Made by a program: the position numbers and the translations under genes. The notes under the pieces are model-generated. The model did not search any database. It was given only the letters and a program-made list of their open reading frames with translations, and was not told where the DNA came from. From Nitrospiraceae bacterium (GTDB lineage Bacteria > Nitrospirota > Nitrospiria > Nitrospirales > Nitrospiraceae), in the NCBI GenBank assembly GCA_019637075.1, contig JAHBWI010000003.1, positions 1 to 64,000 of the forward strand: DNA of 64,000 nucleotides, given 5' to 3'. This document shows positions 35,852-47,407 of this stretch, one piece after another; within the stretch, counting starts at the first letter, position 1, and each line of letters opens with the position of its first letter.

Positions 35852-37720
35852 ATGAGTGAACGAGTTGATATTGTTGTGGTTGGCGGAGGGCATGCCGGTT
35901 GCGAGGCGGCCCTGGCTTCCGCCCGGCTTGGCATGCGCACACTTCTTTTGACGATGGACCTTGATCGGATCGCGCAAATGTCCTGCAATCCGGCCATGGG
36001 CGGCATCGCAAAGGGACATTTGATCAAAGAGATCGACGCCCTTGGCGGGGAAATGGCGAGAAATACGGATCAGGCGGGCATTCAGTTCCGCATGATCAAT
36101 ACGAGTAAGGGGCCTGCAGTCCGCGCCTTGCGTGCCCAGTGTGACAAGAGAATCTATCGCGAGGTCATGCAGCAGACTCTGCGGGCGCAGACCGGACTCT
36201 CATTGCGGCGGGGCACTGTTGACCGGATCCTGACTCGGCAAGGGGCCGTCGAGGCAGTGGTGACCGACGATGGAGCACGAATCGAGTCCGGGGCGGTTAT
36301 CCTGACATCTGGAACGTTTTTGAAGGGGCTGATCCATATTGGGCTGAACCACTTTCCCGCCGGCCGTGCCGGAGAGGCAGCGGCCGAGCATCTCTCTGAT
36401 TGTATGAGGGATTTTGGTTTTGAAGTGGGAAGGCTCAAGACGGGAACTCCCCCGCGGTTGCACCGGGGTTCGATCGATTTTGCAGCCATGGAACTGCAAC
36501 CAGGAGACGAGCCCCCGCCGCCTTTCTCCTATCGCACCGCCAGCATCCCATTGCCGCAGGTCCCTTGTCATCTCACGCATACGAATTCTCAAGTGCATGA
36601 TATTATTAGTGAAAATATCGACAGGTCGCCGCTTTACAGTGGAATCATCGAGTCTATCGGGCCGCGCTATTGCCCGTCGATTGAAGACAAGGTTGTGAGA
36701 TTTGCTGATAAACAGCGCCATCAGATTTTTGTGGAGCCGGAAGGGCTCGACTCCGATGAGTTCTACCCGAATGGCATTTCCACCAGTCTCCCGGTGGACG
36801 TCCAAGCTGCCATGCTCAAGCACATTAAGGGGCTGGAGCAGGCTCAGATCCTTAAACCCGGTTATGCGGTAGAGTACGATTTTTTCCCGCCCAGGCAACT
36901 TCACAACACCCTTGAGAGCAAACTCGTTTCCGGTCTCTACCATGCCGGTCAAATCAATGGAACGTCTGGTTATGAAGAAGCTGGTGCGCAAGGAATCATG
37001 GCTGGAATTAACGCCGCCTTGAAGATCAAGGGGGAGCCTCCACTCATTCTGGATCGAAGTCAGGCGTATATCGGGGTATTAATCGACGATTTGATCACAA
37101 AAGATGCTCGGGAACCGTATCGCATGTTCACTTCGAGGGCCGAGTATCGGTTGCTCCTCCGTCACGACAATGCCGACATTCGCCTCACGGAAATCGGCCA
37201 CCGTGTTGGCCTCGTACCAGATAGCACCTATCGAAAGTTCGAATCGAAGCAACGGTCGATCGAGGGGGAGGTTCAGCGACTTCGCGAATCAAGGGCGAGG
37301 GTGACTCAGGAAATCAGTGCAAGGCTCGATGAGCAGGGAATGCCTGGTATTGAGCCGACGCAGAGCCTCGCCTCTGTGCTGAGAAGGCAGGATATGTCGT
37401 ATGTGATGCTTTGCAGCCTGTTTGGGGGGATAGGCCTGGACGATTCCGATGTGATTGAGGCTATTGAGCTCGAAATCAAGTATGAAGGGTACATCAAGCG
37501 CCAATTGCAGCAGATTCGAAAGTCTGAGAGGCTTGAACACCTCTTAATTCCAGTTGATTTTGATTATGATCAGATTCAAGGCTTCTCCGGTGAGGTGAAG
37601 GAGAAGCTGAAACGCGTCAAGCCCGACTCGCTCGGCCAGGCATCGCGCATTTCCGGTGTGACTCCAGCCGCGATCTCGCTGCTGATGGTTGCCCTCGAAA
37701 AGCGAGTCAGAAGCCACTAA
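35852..37720 (+). CDS. mnmG: tRNA uridine-34 modification enzyme MnmG (GidA)
   Basis: 622-residue FAD-dependent partner of MnmE. The FAD-binding motif [12 protein letters not shown] is at the N terminus, followed by [15 protein letters not shown] and the GSFLKG-like [15 protein letters not shown] segment. The [16 protein letters not shown] block and C-terminal helical domain are present. The length is typical. It lies directly downstream of mnmE. Confidence 0.97.
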   Translation: MSERVDIVVVGGGHAGCEAALASARLGMRTLLLTMDLDRIAQMSCNPAMGGIAKGHLIKEIDALGGEMARNTDQAGIQFRMINTSKGPAVRALRAQCDKRIYREVMQQTLRAQTGLSLRRGTVDRILTRQGAVEAVVTDDGARIESGAVILTSGTFLKGLIHIGLNHFPAGRAGEAAAEHLSDCMRDFGFEVGRLKTGTPPRLHRGSIDFAAMELQPGDEPPPPFSYRTASIPLPQVPCHLTHTNSQVHDIISENIDRSPLYSGIIESIGPRYCPSIEDKVVRFADKQRHQIFVEPEGLDSDEFYPNGISTSLPVDVQAAMLKHIKGLEQAQILKPGYAVEYDFFPPRQLHNTLESKLVSGLYHAGQINGTSGYEEAGAQGIMAGINAALKIKGEPPLILDRSQAYIGVLIDDLITKDAREPYRMFTSRAEYRLLLRHDNADIRLTEIGHRVGLVPDSTYRKFESKQRSIEGEVQRLRESRARVTQEISARLDEQGMPGIEPTQSLASVLRRQDMSYVMLCSLFGGIGLDDSDVIEAIELEIKYEGYIKRQLQQIRKSERLEHLLIPVDFDYDQIQGFSGEVKEKLKRVKPDSLGQASRISGVTPAAISLLMVALEKRVRSH

Positions 37721-37818
37721 TTAATAGCTGGTTTCCGTACCTTTTCTGGATCCCTAAGAGTTCCTGCCTCGAAATCTCAATCCTGACGCTTGACCAACGC
37801 AAACTGTTCCAGTAGAGG

Positions 37819-37834
37819 TGTTCCACGTGGAACA
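37819..37834. other. parS: parS site 1 (ParB-binding centromere sequence)
   Basis: TGTTCCACGTGGAACA is a perfect 16-bp palindrome identical to a well-known form of bacterial parS. It overlaps the start region of rsmG and lies about 1.5 kb from parB, so it is very likely a ParB nucleation site marking the origin-proximal region. Confidence 0.92.
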
Positions 37835-38486
37835 TTCGAATCCTCGACATCTCTCTCAGGTCCTATCCCAAGCGGCAGAAGTGGCAGAAATTCCCATTCT
37901 GCCAGAGCAAGCCGAGCTGCTTGCTCGCTATATCAGCGAGCTAAAACGGTGGAATCAGTCAATCAACCTAACCGCAATCGAAAATGATGAAGAAATTGTG
38001 GTCAAGCACATTATCGACTCTCTGGCTGCAACGAAATGGTTGGACATTCCACTAATGGCGTCGGTCTTGGATATCGGTGCTGGAGCGGGATTCCCTGGTA
38101 TGCCGATCAAGTTGGTAAGGCCTGATCTCATCATGGATCTCCTTGAGCCGAACGAGAAGAAGGCCGCGTTCTTGAGATATATGATTGGAATGCTGAAACT
38201 GCGTGATGCTAACGTCATCTCAGCAAAGATTGAGGACTGCCTAGAGCGTCTCCCACGCGCAGGAACGTATCACTATATAGTTGTGCGAGCATTTAAGGTG
38301 GATTCCTGCGGAGAAGTGATTGCGAAATTAGTGAGGCCAGCCGGCTCCTTGGTGCTTTACCGAGCGGCGAAGGTGGAAGTGGATTTCAAGCTGAATAGGC
38401 TTGCATTGGTTCGCGAAGTCGAGTATGAGCTTCCATCCGGTTTCGGGCACCGTGTACTTTCTGTCTTTTCTCCGAGCTCCCGCTAA
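37827..38486 (+). CDS. rsmG: 16S rRNA (guanine-527-N7)-methyltransferase RsmG
   Basis: SAM-dependent methyltransferase (GidB) modifying G527 of 16S rRNA; about 219 residues. Motif I is VLDIGAGAGFPGMPIKL, preceded by INLTAIENDEEIVVKHIIDSL. I favour GTG 37827 because AGAGG lies eight bases before it. A GTG at 37818 (MFHVEH) sits directly on that site. The 5' end of the gene overlaps a perfect parS site, so the first codons are constrained by ParB binding. Between mnmG and parA, the usual order. Confidence 0.94.
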   Translation: MEHSNPRHLSQVLSQAAEVAEIPILPEQAELLARYISELKRWNQSINLTAIENDEEIVVKHIIDSLAATKWLDIPLMASVLDIGAGAGFPGMPIKLVRPDLIMDLLEPNEKKAAFLRYMIGMLKLRDANVISAKIEDCLERLPRAGTYHYIVVRAFKVDSCGEVIAKLVRPAGSLVLYRAAKVEVDFKLNRLALVREVEYELPSGFGHRVLSVFSPSSR

Positions 38487-38490
38487 TACC

Positions 38491-38506
38491 TGTTCCACGT
38501 GGAACA
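38491..38506. other. parS: parS site 2
   Basis: A second copy of TGTTCCACGTGGAACA, identical to site 1 over all 16 bases, lies five bases after the rsmG stop and 55 bases before parA. Confidence 0.92.
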
Positions 38507-38561
38507 ATAGAATCTCGGTGAATTCTTGATTCTCCTCCTCGAATACAACGGTGGTGTCTGA

Positions 38562-39338
38562 ATGGCGAAAATCATCGCTGTCGCAAATCAGAAGGGTGGG
38601 GTCGGTAAGACCACGACGTCAGTGAACCTTGCCGCTGCTCTCGCAGTCGAAGGTGGTTCCGTTTTGCTTGTGGATCTCGATCCTCAGGGCAACGCAACAA
38701 GTGGACTTGGAATTGATCCAAGGTCCTTGACGCAGACAGTGTATAACTCATTGATAAATAACGATAAAATTGCTGATGTCTCGGTGGAGTCCGGCATTAA
38801 GGGGTTACAGATCCTCCCTGCGAACCCTCATCTGGCCGGCGCCGAAGTGGAACTGGTTTCCATCGAAGGCAGGGAAACTCGACTCCGAGATGCCTTGTCG
38901 CTCGTCAGCGAACGGTACGACACCATTATCATCGACTGTCCACCAGCGCTCGGCCTGCTCACGATCAACGCCATGGTAGCGGCAGGTTCGGTCCTCATTC
39001 CAGTGCAGTGCGAGTATTACGCGATGGAGGGACTTGGGCGACTCATGGAAAGCATCCAGCGCATGCGGCAGTCACTAAATCCAGATCTGGAAATCGAAGG
39101 CATTGTCCTCACCATGTACGATGCTAGAAATTCGCTGGCCCGCCAGGTTGTCGAGCAGATCCGTGGACATTTTGCCGAGAAGGTCTACCAAACCATGATC
39201 CCCCGCAATGTCACGCTGGCCGAAGCTCCGAGCTATGGGCGCCCGGTTATGCTGTACAACATGGCGTCGGCGGGGGCCCAGGCCTATCTTTCACTAGCCA
39301 AGGAGTTTGTGGTCCATGGAGAAAAAAGCCCTCGGTAG
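38562..39338 (+). CDS. parA: Chromosome partitioning ATPase ParA (Soj)
   Basis: 258-residue deviant-Walker ATPase that moves ParB-parS complexes during chromosome segregation. The N-terminal motif KGGVGKTTTSVNLA, the DLDPQGNATSGLG segment and the IIIDCPPALGLLTINA Walker B are present. The length is that of chromosomal Soj-type ParA. parS sites lie on its upstream side and parB overlaps its 3' end. Confidence 0.96.
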   Translation: MAKIIAVANQKGGVGKTTTSVNLAAALAVEGGSVLLVDLDPQGNATSGLGIDPRSLTQTVYNSLINNDKIADVSVESGIKGLQILPANPHLAGAEVELVSIEGRETRLRDALSLVSERYDTIIIDCPPALGLLTINAMVAAGSVLIPVQCEYYAMEGLGRLMESIQRMRQSLNPDLEIEGIVLTMYDARNSLARQVVEQIRGHFAEKVYQTMIPRNVTLAEAPSYGRPVMLYNMASAGAQAYLSLAKEFVVHGEKSPR

Positions 39339-40164
39339 GGGACTCGACGCGCTGCTTCCCACCGCAAAAACCACAGCCGACCCAGAGCGGGGCGACACTC
39401 AGGAACTGCGGCTCGAAGCGATTGTCCCCAATCGGTTTCAGCCTCGCCAATCTTTCTCTGAGGTCGAGTTGGCTGAACTGACTGCATCAATCAAGCAAAG
39501 CGGTGTGCTCCAGCCCATTCTTGTGCGTCGCAAGGGGGATGGGATTTTTGAGTTGATCGCGGGCGAACGCCGGTTGCGGGCTGCGAAGCTGGCAGGGCTG
39601 GAGAAGATTCCGGCGCTGATCCGCAATGTCTCGGATCAGGAGTCCATGATCCTGGCGTTGGTGGAAAACCTCCAGCGCGACGATCTCAATCCCATGGAAA
39701 CTGCACGGGCCTACCAGCGGATGCTGAGCGAGTTCAGCATGACTCAGGAGGCGATTGCCCAGAAAGTCGGGCGCGAGCGCTCGTCGGTAGCAAACATGTT
39801 GCGCTTGATGATGCTGCCGAGCGAAGTACAGGAGATGGTGGAATCCGAGCGGTTGTCCACGGGGCACGCCAAAGTGATTCTGGGGCTGACGACGCCTGAG
39901 GCGCAAGTACAGTTGGCCAAAGAGATTGTACGCGACGAGTTGTCCGTACGGCAGGCGGAGACTTTGGTGCAAACCCACGCTAAAGCAAGGACGCCGGCGA
40001 GTCGACCGGTACGCGTGCCCTTGCGGAGTGATTTGGAGGAGCGTCTGCAGAAGCGCCTCGGCACGCGGGTGGATGTGCGGAAAGGGCGACGCGGCGGGAA
40101 AATCGTCATCCATTATTTCTCGCCCGAAGAATTGGACGGGATCGTCGAACAGCTTCTTGGGTGA
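39316..40164 (+). CDS. parB: Chromosome partitioning protein ParB (Spo0J)
   Basis: 282-residue CTP-dependent parS-binding clamp protein. The N terminus ALGRGLDALLP is typical of chromosomal ParB and interacts with ParA. The CTPase motifs are GERRLRAAKLAG and the ENLQRDDLNPMETA segment; a helix-turn-helix (TQEAIAQKVGRERSSVANMLRL) and a C-terminal dimerisation region follow. ATG 39316 overlaps the end of parA by 23 bases. Two perfect parS sites nearby give it a target. Confidence 0.96.
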   Translation: MEKKALGRGLDALLPTAKTTADPERGDTQELRLEAIVPNRFQPRQSFSEVELAELTASIKQSGVLQPILVRRKGDGIFELIAGERRLRAAKLAGLEKIPALIRNVSDQESMILALVENLQRDDLNPMETARAYQRMLSEFSMTQEAIAQKVGRERSSVANMLRLMMLPSEVQEMVESERLSTGHAKVILGLTTPEAQVQLAKEIVRDELSVRQAETLVQTHAKARTPASRPVRVPLRSDLEERLQKRLGTRVDVRKGRRGGKIVIHYFSPEELDGIVEQLLG

Positions 40165-40337
40165 CCCTACATTTTGGGGGGACGATTTTCCTGCGGGGGC
40201 GGACTACAATGCTGGCCTTCGTTGGGCGGTACGGCTCTTTTCCCCTTCCCGCGCACATTTCATATTGTGGTCATCGCGCGATTGCCTCATTATAGGGTCT
40301 CTTTTTACGGACCAGTTTTACCGCAGGAGGAACAGCT

Positions 40338-40814
40338 ATGTGGACGAAAGACAAAGGGGACATGAAGCGACAGGGTGGACAAGTGGATGGAGTCGAAGGA
40401 GAGTCTCAAGATTCGACGCCGCCCCGGGAAGGAAACGAAGAGATTAATGCCTTCGTGGGAAAGGGCGTTAGCTTCAAGGGCGTGATCTCCTACAACGGCA
40501 CCGTTCGGATCGACGGCACGCTGGACGGCGAAATTCACACGGAGGGTGTGCTGTTGGTGGGCGAGGAGGCGGTCCTGACCGCGAAGATCACCGCGGGTAC
40601 CGTGGTCTGCAAGGGCAAGATCACCGGCGATATCAGCGCGCGTGAGAAGGTGAAACTGCGGGCCCCGGCCGTGGTAAACGCAGGCGTGAAGGCTCCGCTT
40701 CTTTCCATGGAAGAGGGCGTGGTCTTCAACGGGACCCTGGAAATGAGCCAGCCGACGGCACGCGAACCACAAGGTTCCGGCAGAACGCAGGGCGTGAAGT
40801 TGGTCTCGAGCTAG
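40338..40814 (+). CDS. Bactofilin A (first of tandem pair)
   Basis: 158-residue bactofilin (polymer-forming cytoskeletal protein). A disordered N-terminal tail of about 38 residues precedes the beta-helical core, recognised by FVGKGVSFKGVISYNGTVRI followed by repeats of hydrophobic/glycine pattern (DGEIHTEG, ITAGTVVCKGKITGDISA). A short disordered tail ends it. AGGAGG lies eight bases before the ATG. It lies 170 bases after parB. In other bacteria bactofilins scaffold ParABS or cell-wall enzymes, so a link with the adjacent par genes is plausible. Confidence 0.93.
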   Translation: MWTKDKGDMKRQGGQVDGVEGESQDSTPPREGNEEINAFVGKGVSFKGVISYNGTVRIDGTLDGEIHTEGVLLVGEEAVLTAKITAGTVVCKGKITGDISAREKVKLRAPAVVNAGVKAPLLSMEEGVVFNGTLEMSQPTAREPQGSGRTQGVKLVSS

Positions 40815-40834
40815 CCAGACGCCACCGAATCACG

Positions 40835-40858
40835 GGGGGGCAGCCGAAGCTGTCCCCC
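40835..40858 (+). terminator. Strong hairpin between the bactofilin genes
   Basis: GGGGGGCAGC and GCTGTCCCCC form a ten-pair stem (one G-U) closed by a CGAA tetraloop, 20 bases after the first bactofilin stop. There is no U-run after it, so it may be a mRNA-stabilising or attenuating hairpin rather than a full terminator. Confidence 0.5.
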
Positions 40859-40946
40859 TCCGCAACAGCAGGGACGTCAACGGAAGACGCCATTCAGCCC
40901 GCGCCCCGGCCGGTCACATTCGTTGGGAGTGCGAAGGAGGGATCCG

Positions 40947-41402
40947 ATGTGGGGCGAAACAAAAAAACCAGCCGTCGCAGAAGACGATAAGTTTACGTTT
41001 CTCGGAAAGGGAACCAGCTTCAAGGGGATCGTCACGTTCGACGGCACCGTACGAATCGATGGACGTGTCGAGGGGGAAGTTCATACGACCGGAGCGGTAG
41101 TTGTTGGAGAGAGCGCAATCATCAAGGGAATCATCGCCGCCGGGTCTGTAGTCGTGAGCGGCCGGGTCAAGGGAACTGTGACCGCCCGCGAGAAAGTGGA
41201 AATTCAAAAGACCGGCGTCTTGATCGGTGATATCCAGAGCCCGGCGATTGCGATCGAAGACGGTGCCCATTTCCACGGCATGAGCAACATGGGTGCGGAA
41301 AAGTGGGCGGAAGACGACGCCGCTGGGACCAAGCCGGCGCAAGACCCTGGCGTCCATGACTTGGTGGCTCATCGCGGGAAGGTCAAGACTCAGGATTCCT
41401 AA
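40947..41402 (+). CDS. Bactofilin B (second of tandem pair)
   Basis: About 151 residues from ATG 40947, which has GGAGGG six bases upstream. The bactofilin core starts FLGKGTSFKGIVTFDGTVRI and runs through repeats such as EGEVHTTGAVVVG and GRVKGTVTAREKVEI. The two tandem proteins are clearly paralogous but differ in both tails; this one has a longer acidic/polar C terminus with a basic end. They may copolymerise or form separate filaments. Confidence 0.93.
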   Translation: MWGETKKPAVAEDDKFTFLGKGTSFKGIVTFDGTVRIDGRVEGEVHTTGAVVVGESAIIKGIIAAGSVVVSGRVKGTVTAREKVEIQKTGVLIGDIQSPAIAIEDGAHFHGMSNMGAEKWAEDDAAGTKPAQDPGVHDLVAHRGKVKTQDS

Positions 41403-41440
41403 CTAGCCGTTCTTCCCCTGCCTCTGTTACCATATCGGGC

Positions 41441-42520
41441 ATGACACGCAAAACAGTGCTGCTGGGCATGAGCGGCGGAGTAGACAGCTCCGTCGCGGCC
41501 TCGCTGCTCGTTCGTCAGGGTTTCGCCGTACATGGTGTTACGCTCCAAGTGTGGGAGCCTGAAGACGAAGCGACCACCTCCAAGCGATGGGAGGAGCGAG
41601 GCTGCTGTAAAATCGGCCTCGCCAAGTTTGTCGCGCAGCGGCTCGACATCCCCTACGAGGTGATCGACACCCGGGAGGAGTTCCGCCATGGCGTGATCGA
41701 TGACTTCTTGCAGGGATATGCATCCGGCACGACACCCAACCCCTGCGTGCGTTGTAATGAACGAGTCAAGTTACGCCACCTCTACGAGCTCGCCGAACGG
41801 CGAGGAATCGACTACGTTGCGACCGGTCACTATGCGCGGGTGGTTCAGCAGGATCGCGCGTGGCACTTGCTTCGCGCGATCGATTCCCGCAAGGACCAGA
41901 GTTATTTCTTGTATCGCATGCAGGCGTCCTGGCTACCGAGGCTGCTTTTTCCTGTCGGGGGCATGAATAAAAGCGACGTGTGGAAGGAAGCGGAGTCTCT
42001 GGGCCTTCCGGTTGATGAACTTAAGGAGAGCCAGGAAATCTGTTTCGTGAGTCAGGGAGACTACCGGACGTTCATCGAACAGGAAATGCCGGAAACCAAG
42101 CGGCCTGGGGCCTTCGTCAATGTTCGAGGGGAAGTCCTCGGCCAGCACGAGGGAATTGCTTTCTATACTCCAGGTCAGCGGCGAGGGCTGGGCGTTGCGA
42201 CAGGGCAGCGACTGTATGTCCAGAAAGTCCTGCCGGAGTCTGGGCAGGTGGTTCTCGGTTCAGAGGATGACCTGACGCAGAGCGCATGCGAGCTGCGCGA
42301 GCTCAATCTCCTCGAGCCGACTCTGGCCCAAGCTTCGAGTCATGCCAATGTGAAAATTCGCTATGCGACGCCGGCTACCCAGGCGACGATCGTTCCGATG
42401 GGCGATGGGCGGCTTCGAGTGAACTTCGTGAAACCGCAACGGGCATTGAGTCCCGGCCAATCGGCGGTCCTCTATGACGGAGAGCGTGTGCTCGGTGGCG
42501 GCATTATTCAACGTGTTTGA
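41441..42520 (+). CDS. mnmA: tRNA-specific 2-thiouridylase MnmA
   Basis: 359-residue ATP-dependent enzyme adding sulfur to U34 of tRNA Lys, Glu and Gln. The P-loop-like MSGGVDSSVAA, the NPCVRCNERVK segment with the first catalytic Cys, ATGHYARV, and KDQSYFLYRM are present. The second catalytic Cys is in ESQEICFVSQGDYRTF. It acts on the same nucleoside as MnmE/MnmG encoded 4-7 kb upstream. Confidence 0.96.
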   Translation: MTRKTVLLGMSGGVDSSVAASLLVRQGFAVHGVTLQVWEPEDEATTSKRWEERGCCKIGLAKFVAQRLDIPYEVIDTREEFRHGVIDDFLQGYASGTTPNPCVRCNERVKLRHLYELAERRGIDYVATGHYARVVQQDRAWHLLRAIDSRKDQSYFLYRMQASWLPRLLFPVGGMNKSDVWKEAESLGLPVDELKESQEICFVSQGDYRTFIEQEMPETKRPGAFVNVRGEVLGQHEGIAFYTPGQRRGLGVATGQRLYVQKVLPESGQVVLGSEDDLTQSACELRELNLLEPTLAQASSHANVKIRYATPATQATIVPMGDGRLRVNFVKPQRALSPGQSAVLYDGERVLGGGIIQRV

Positions 42521-42658
42521 GCATTCCGGGCCTCCATCCTGTTTCACATAACACCTGAAAAGAGCCGAGCAGGGGAGAGCGTCCAGCGAGAGCCTTCGGA
42601 AGTCGCGCGCTGCACGAACAACGAAGACGCCTCCATCACTCAATTACTTTCTCCCACC

Positions 42659-42687
42659 TTGACAGTACCCGCGTCCGGATGCTAACT
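42659..42687 (+). promoter_or_regulatory. Probable promoter of the F1 ATP synthase operon
   Basis: TTGACA (42659-42664) is followed after 17 bases by CTAACT (42682-42687) with an extended TG one base before, about 70 bases upstream of atpH. The -10 match is moderate. Confidence 0.45.
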
Positions 42688-42759
42688 TGGCGCGCTTTTT
42701 GTCGTGCCCACCGCACGCAAGCTTCCCGTTTACTCAAAACACGGTAACGGACAGTCATT

Positions 42760-43299
42760 GTGATTAAGATAGCCGTCGCACGTCGATACGCCAAAGCCCT
42801 GTTCGATCTTTTGGATCGGCAAAACATTGAACCAGCTCGCCTTGCCTTACACGGACTTGGGGATGCTTATAGTGGTTCGGCTGAATTGCGCCACGCCATC
42901 GCATCACCCGCGTTCCCCGAAGAAAGCAAGCTGAGCATCCTCACGGCCATGGCCGAGCGTTTGGGTTGCCCGCCAGTGGGCAAGACCTTCCTCGACCAGT
43001 TGGTGAAGAAAAACCGTGTCGGATTCCTTCCCGAGATCGCGGATGCCTTCTCGAAGCTGGTAGACGAATCCAAAGGCACGGAACAAGTGGTCGTGTCCTC
43101 GGCCAGCGCCCTGCCGGCATCCGAACAGGAACGGATCAAGGCCCGGCTGCGGGACATGTTGAAGCGAGAAGTGGACGTCACCTTTCAGTCTGAGTCTTCC
43201 CATGTGGCCGGCCTGCACATTCGGTTGGGTAGCACCGTTGTGGACAGCACGGTCCGGGGACGATTGACCGCTATGCAGCAGTTGTTGACGAAGGAGTAG
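42760..43299 (+). CDS. atpH: ATP synthase delta subunit
   Basis: 179-residue subunit linking F1 to the peripheral stalk. The N terminus [15 protein letters not shown] is the family start. The C-terminal half contains [21 protein letters not shown] and ends with [21 protein letters not shown], the conserved terminal block. The start codon is GTG at 42760. atpA follows after two bases. No atpB, atpE or atpF precedes it. Confidence 0.95.
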   Translation: MIKIAVARRYAKALFDLLDRQNIEPARLALHGLGDAYSGSAELRHAIASPAFPEESKLSILTAMAERLGCPPVGKTFLDQLVKKNRVGFLPEIADAFSKLVDESKGTEQVVVSSASALPASEQERIKARLRDMLKREVDVTFQSESSHVAGLHIRLGSTVVDSTVRGRLTAMQQLLTKE

Positions 43300-43301
43300 C
43301 C

Positions 43302-44819
43302 ATGCAGATCAAGGCAGAAGAAATCAGCTCTATCATTAAAGAGAAGATCAAGGGCTTCGACAAGCAAGTCGACGTCAGCCAGACCGGCTCGGTCATCCAG
43401 GTCGGAGACGGTATTGCCAAGATCTATGGCCTCGACGGTGCTATGGCCGGAGAAATGTTGGAGTTCCCGGGCGGCCTCTACGGTATCGCTCTCAACCTCG
43501 AGGAAGACAACGTCGGCGCCGTGTTGATGGGCGACGATGTCGGCATCAAGGAAGGTGACCCCGTCAAGCGGACCGGCCGCATTGCAGAAATTCCAGTGGG
43601 TGAAGCCCTGGTGGGACGGGTGGTGAACGCGATCGGTCAGCCGATCGACGGCAAAGGGCCGATCACCTCGCCACATTCTTCGCGTATCGAAGTCGTCGCC
43701 CCCGGCGTCAACACTCGTCAATCGGTTCGTGAACCTTTGCAGACGGGAATCAAAGCGATCGACGCAATGATTCCAATCGGCCGCGGTCAGCGCGAGTTGA
43801 TCATCGGCGACCGTCAAACCGGTAAGACCGCCATTGCCATCGATACCATCATCAATCAAAAGGGCCTCGGCGTGTTTTGTATTTATGTCGCCATCGGCCA
43901 GAAACGGTCGACGGTGGCGCGGGTGGTCAAGACCTTGGAAGAGAACCATGCGATGGAATACAGCATGGTCGTGTCCGCGACCGCCAGCGACGCGGCTCCG
44001 ATGCAGTTCTTAGCTCCGTTCGCCGGTGCCGCGATCGGCGAATACTTCCGCGACAACGGCAAGCATGCTCTGATCGTGTACGACGACTTGTCCAAGCACG
44101 CGGTGGCCTATCGCCAGTTGTCGCTGCTGTTGCGCCGTCCTCCCGGACGCGAAGCATATCCCGGTGACGTGTTCTATCTGCACTCTCGCTTGTTGGAGCG
44201 TGCCGCAAAACTCAGCGACAAGCTCGGCGGAGGGAGTCTCACGGCGCTTCCCATTATCGAAACGCAAGCCGGCGACGTGTCGGCGTACATTCCGACCAAC
44301 GTCATTTCCATCACCGACGGACAGATCTATCTCGGCAGCGACCTCTTCTATTCCGGCATCCGTCCGGCGATCAACGTCGGGTTGTCGGTGTCGCGCGTCG
44401 GTGGTTCAGCCCAGATCAAGACCATGAAACAGGTGGCCGGTACTCTTCGGCTCGATTTGGCTCAGTATCGTGAAATGGCGGCATTCGCGCAGTTCGGCAG
44501 CGAACTCGACAAGGCGACCCAAATGCAGCTCGCCCGCGGCGTTCGCATGGTGGAGCTCCTGAAACAGGGGCAGTATAAGCCGATGCCGGTAGCCGACCAG
44601 GTGTTATCGATTTACGCCGGGGTCAACGGATTTCTGGACGATGTGCCGGTCGATAAGGTGCAGCAGTTCGAGTCCGACTTCCTGCATTACATCGCGCAGA
44701 ACCATCAGGATGTCCGCAAGGAGATCACGACGATCGGCAAGATCGACGATAAGGTGGGCGGCAAGCTCAAGGACATTCTGAAGACCTTCAAGCAAAAAAT
44801 GGGGTACGGCGCCAAGTAG
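43302..44819 (+). CDS. atpA: ATP synthase alpha subunit
   Basis: 505-residue non-catalytic nucleotide-binding subunit of F1. The P-loop GDRQTGKTA, the N-terminal [20 protein letters not shown] crown domain and the conserved [10 protein letters not shown] and [17 protein letters not shown] segments are intact. It ends KQKMGYGAK. The length is typical. Confidence 0.98.
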   Translation: MQIKAEEISSIIKEKIKGFDKQVDVSQTGSVIQVGDGIAKIYGLDGAMAGEMLEFPGGLYGIALNLEEDNVGAVLMGDDVGIKEGDPVKRTGRIAEIPVGEALVGRVVNAIGQPIDGKGPITSPHSSRIEVVAPGVNTRQSVREPLQTGIKAIDAMIPIGRGQRELIIGDRQTGKTAIAIDTIINQKGLGVFCIYVAIGQKRSTVARVVKTLEENHAMEYSMVVSATASDAAPMQFLAPFAGAAIGEYFRDNGKHALIVYDDLSKHAVAYRQLSLLLRRPPGREAYPGDVFYLHSRLLERAAKLSDKLGGGSLTALPIIETQAGDVSAYIPTNVISITDGQIYLGSDLFYSGIRPAINVGLSVSRVGGSAQIKTMKQVAGTLRLDLAQYREMAAFAQFGSELDKATQMQLARGVRMVELLKQGQYKPMPVADQVLSIYAGVNGFLDDVPVDKVQQFESDFLHYIAQNHQDVRKEITTIGKIDDKVGGKLKDILKTFKQKMGYGAK

Positions 44820-44884
44820 CCATCTGCGTGCAGCGATCGGCTCCAAGCTGAGCGCTGACTACCGACTGCTGAAAGCTCAGACAC

Positions 44885-45769
44885 ATGCCAAGCCTACAAA
44901 GTCTTCGCCGCAAGATTTCGGCGTTCAAGAACACTCAGAAGATCACCAAGGCCATGAAAATGGTTGCGGCTGCCAAGCTGAAGCGATCGCAAGATCGTAT
45001 TCTTGCGGCGCGACCCTATGCCCACAAGATGCGCGGCGTCCTGAGTAATCTGAGTCAGCGCGTCAATCGGTCGGCGCACCCGTTGTTGCAAAAGCGGGAA
45101 GGCAAAAAAGTCGAAGTCCTCGTGGTGACCAGCGACCGCGGGCTCTGCGGCGGCTTCAACGGCAATATCATCCGCAAGAGCGCCGAATTTGTGCGCCAAT
45201 GTGAATCGCGCGGCTTGCAGGTCACGCTGAGCATCGTCGGGCGTAAAGGTCGGGACTACTTCCGCCGCCGGACCTGGCCAATCCGACAAGAATGGACCGG
45301 AGTCTTTGACAAGCTCAGCTTCGAACATGCCATCGATATCGGTGGGGATCTGACCGACAATTTCGTCAAAGGTACGTTTGACGAGCTGTACGTGGTCTAC
45401 AACGAGTTCAAGTCGGCGATCCAACAGCGGGTGATCGTGGAGAAGCTGTTCCCGATCGATGCAGCCGCCGAGTTCGGGGCCGAGCCGACTGTGGGAGAAT
45501 CCTCTCTTGGCGGCAGCTACCTCTACGAGCCAGACGAGGCCGAGTTGCTCAACGTATTGGTGCCGAAGCATTTCCAAGTACAGGCCTTCCGGATTCTGTT
45601 GGAATCCGCAGCGGCCGAGCATGGAGCGCGGATGGCCGCCATGGACGGAGCCACGCGGAACGCAGGCCAGCTGATCAAGAAAGTGACGCTCTATTACAAC
45701 AAGACGCGTCAGGCCGCCATCACCAAGGAACTGATGGACATCGTGGGCGGCGCGGAAGCATTGAAATAG
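44885..45769 (+). CDS. atpG: ATP synthase gamma subunit
   Basis: 294-residue central rotor stalk. The N-terminal helix SLQSLRRKISAFKNTQKITK and the C-terminal helix RNAGQLIKKVTLYYNKTRQA are the family ends. The central VTSDRGLCGGFNGNI block is present. It lies 65 bases after atpA. Confidence 0.97.
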   Translation: MPSLQSLRRKISAFKNTQKITKAMKMVAAAKLKRSQDRILAARPYAHKMRGVLSNLSQRVNRSAHPLLQKREGKKVEVLVVTSDRGLCGGFNGNIIRKSAEFVRQCESRGLQVTLSIVGRKGRDYFRRRTWPIRQEWTGVFDKLSFEHAIDIGGDLTDNFVKGTFDELYVVYNEFKSAIQQRVIVEKLFPIDAAAEFGAEPTVGESSLGGSYLYEPDEAELLNVLVPKHFQVQAFRILLESAAAEHGARMAAMDGATRNAGQLIKKVTLYYNKTRQAAITKELMDIVGGAEALK

Positions 45770-45782
45770 TTACGAGTTATGA

Positions 45783-47303
<1,521 letters not shown>

Positions 47304-47407
47304 AAGGCAACTGCTCTTGTGCGAGTGGACCGCGCGCGGTAGGTGCCCGGTCGATGCCTGCCCATCAGGGCATTCCGGACCTTTCGATGCGAGGATAGGA
47401 AAAGGAA

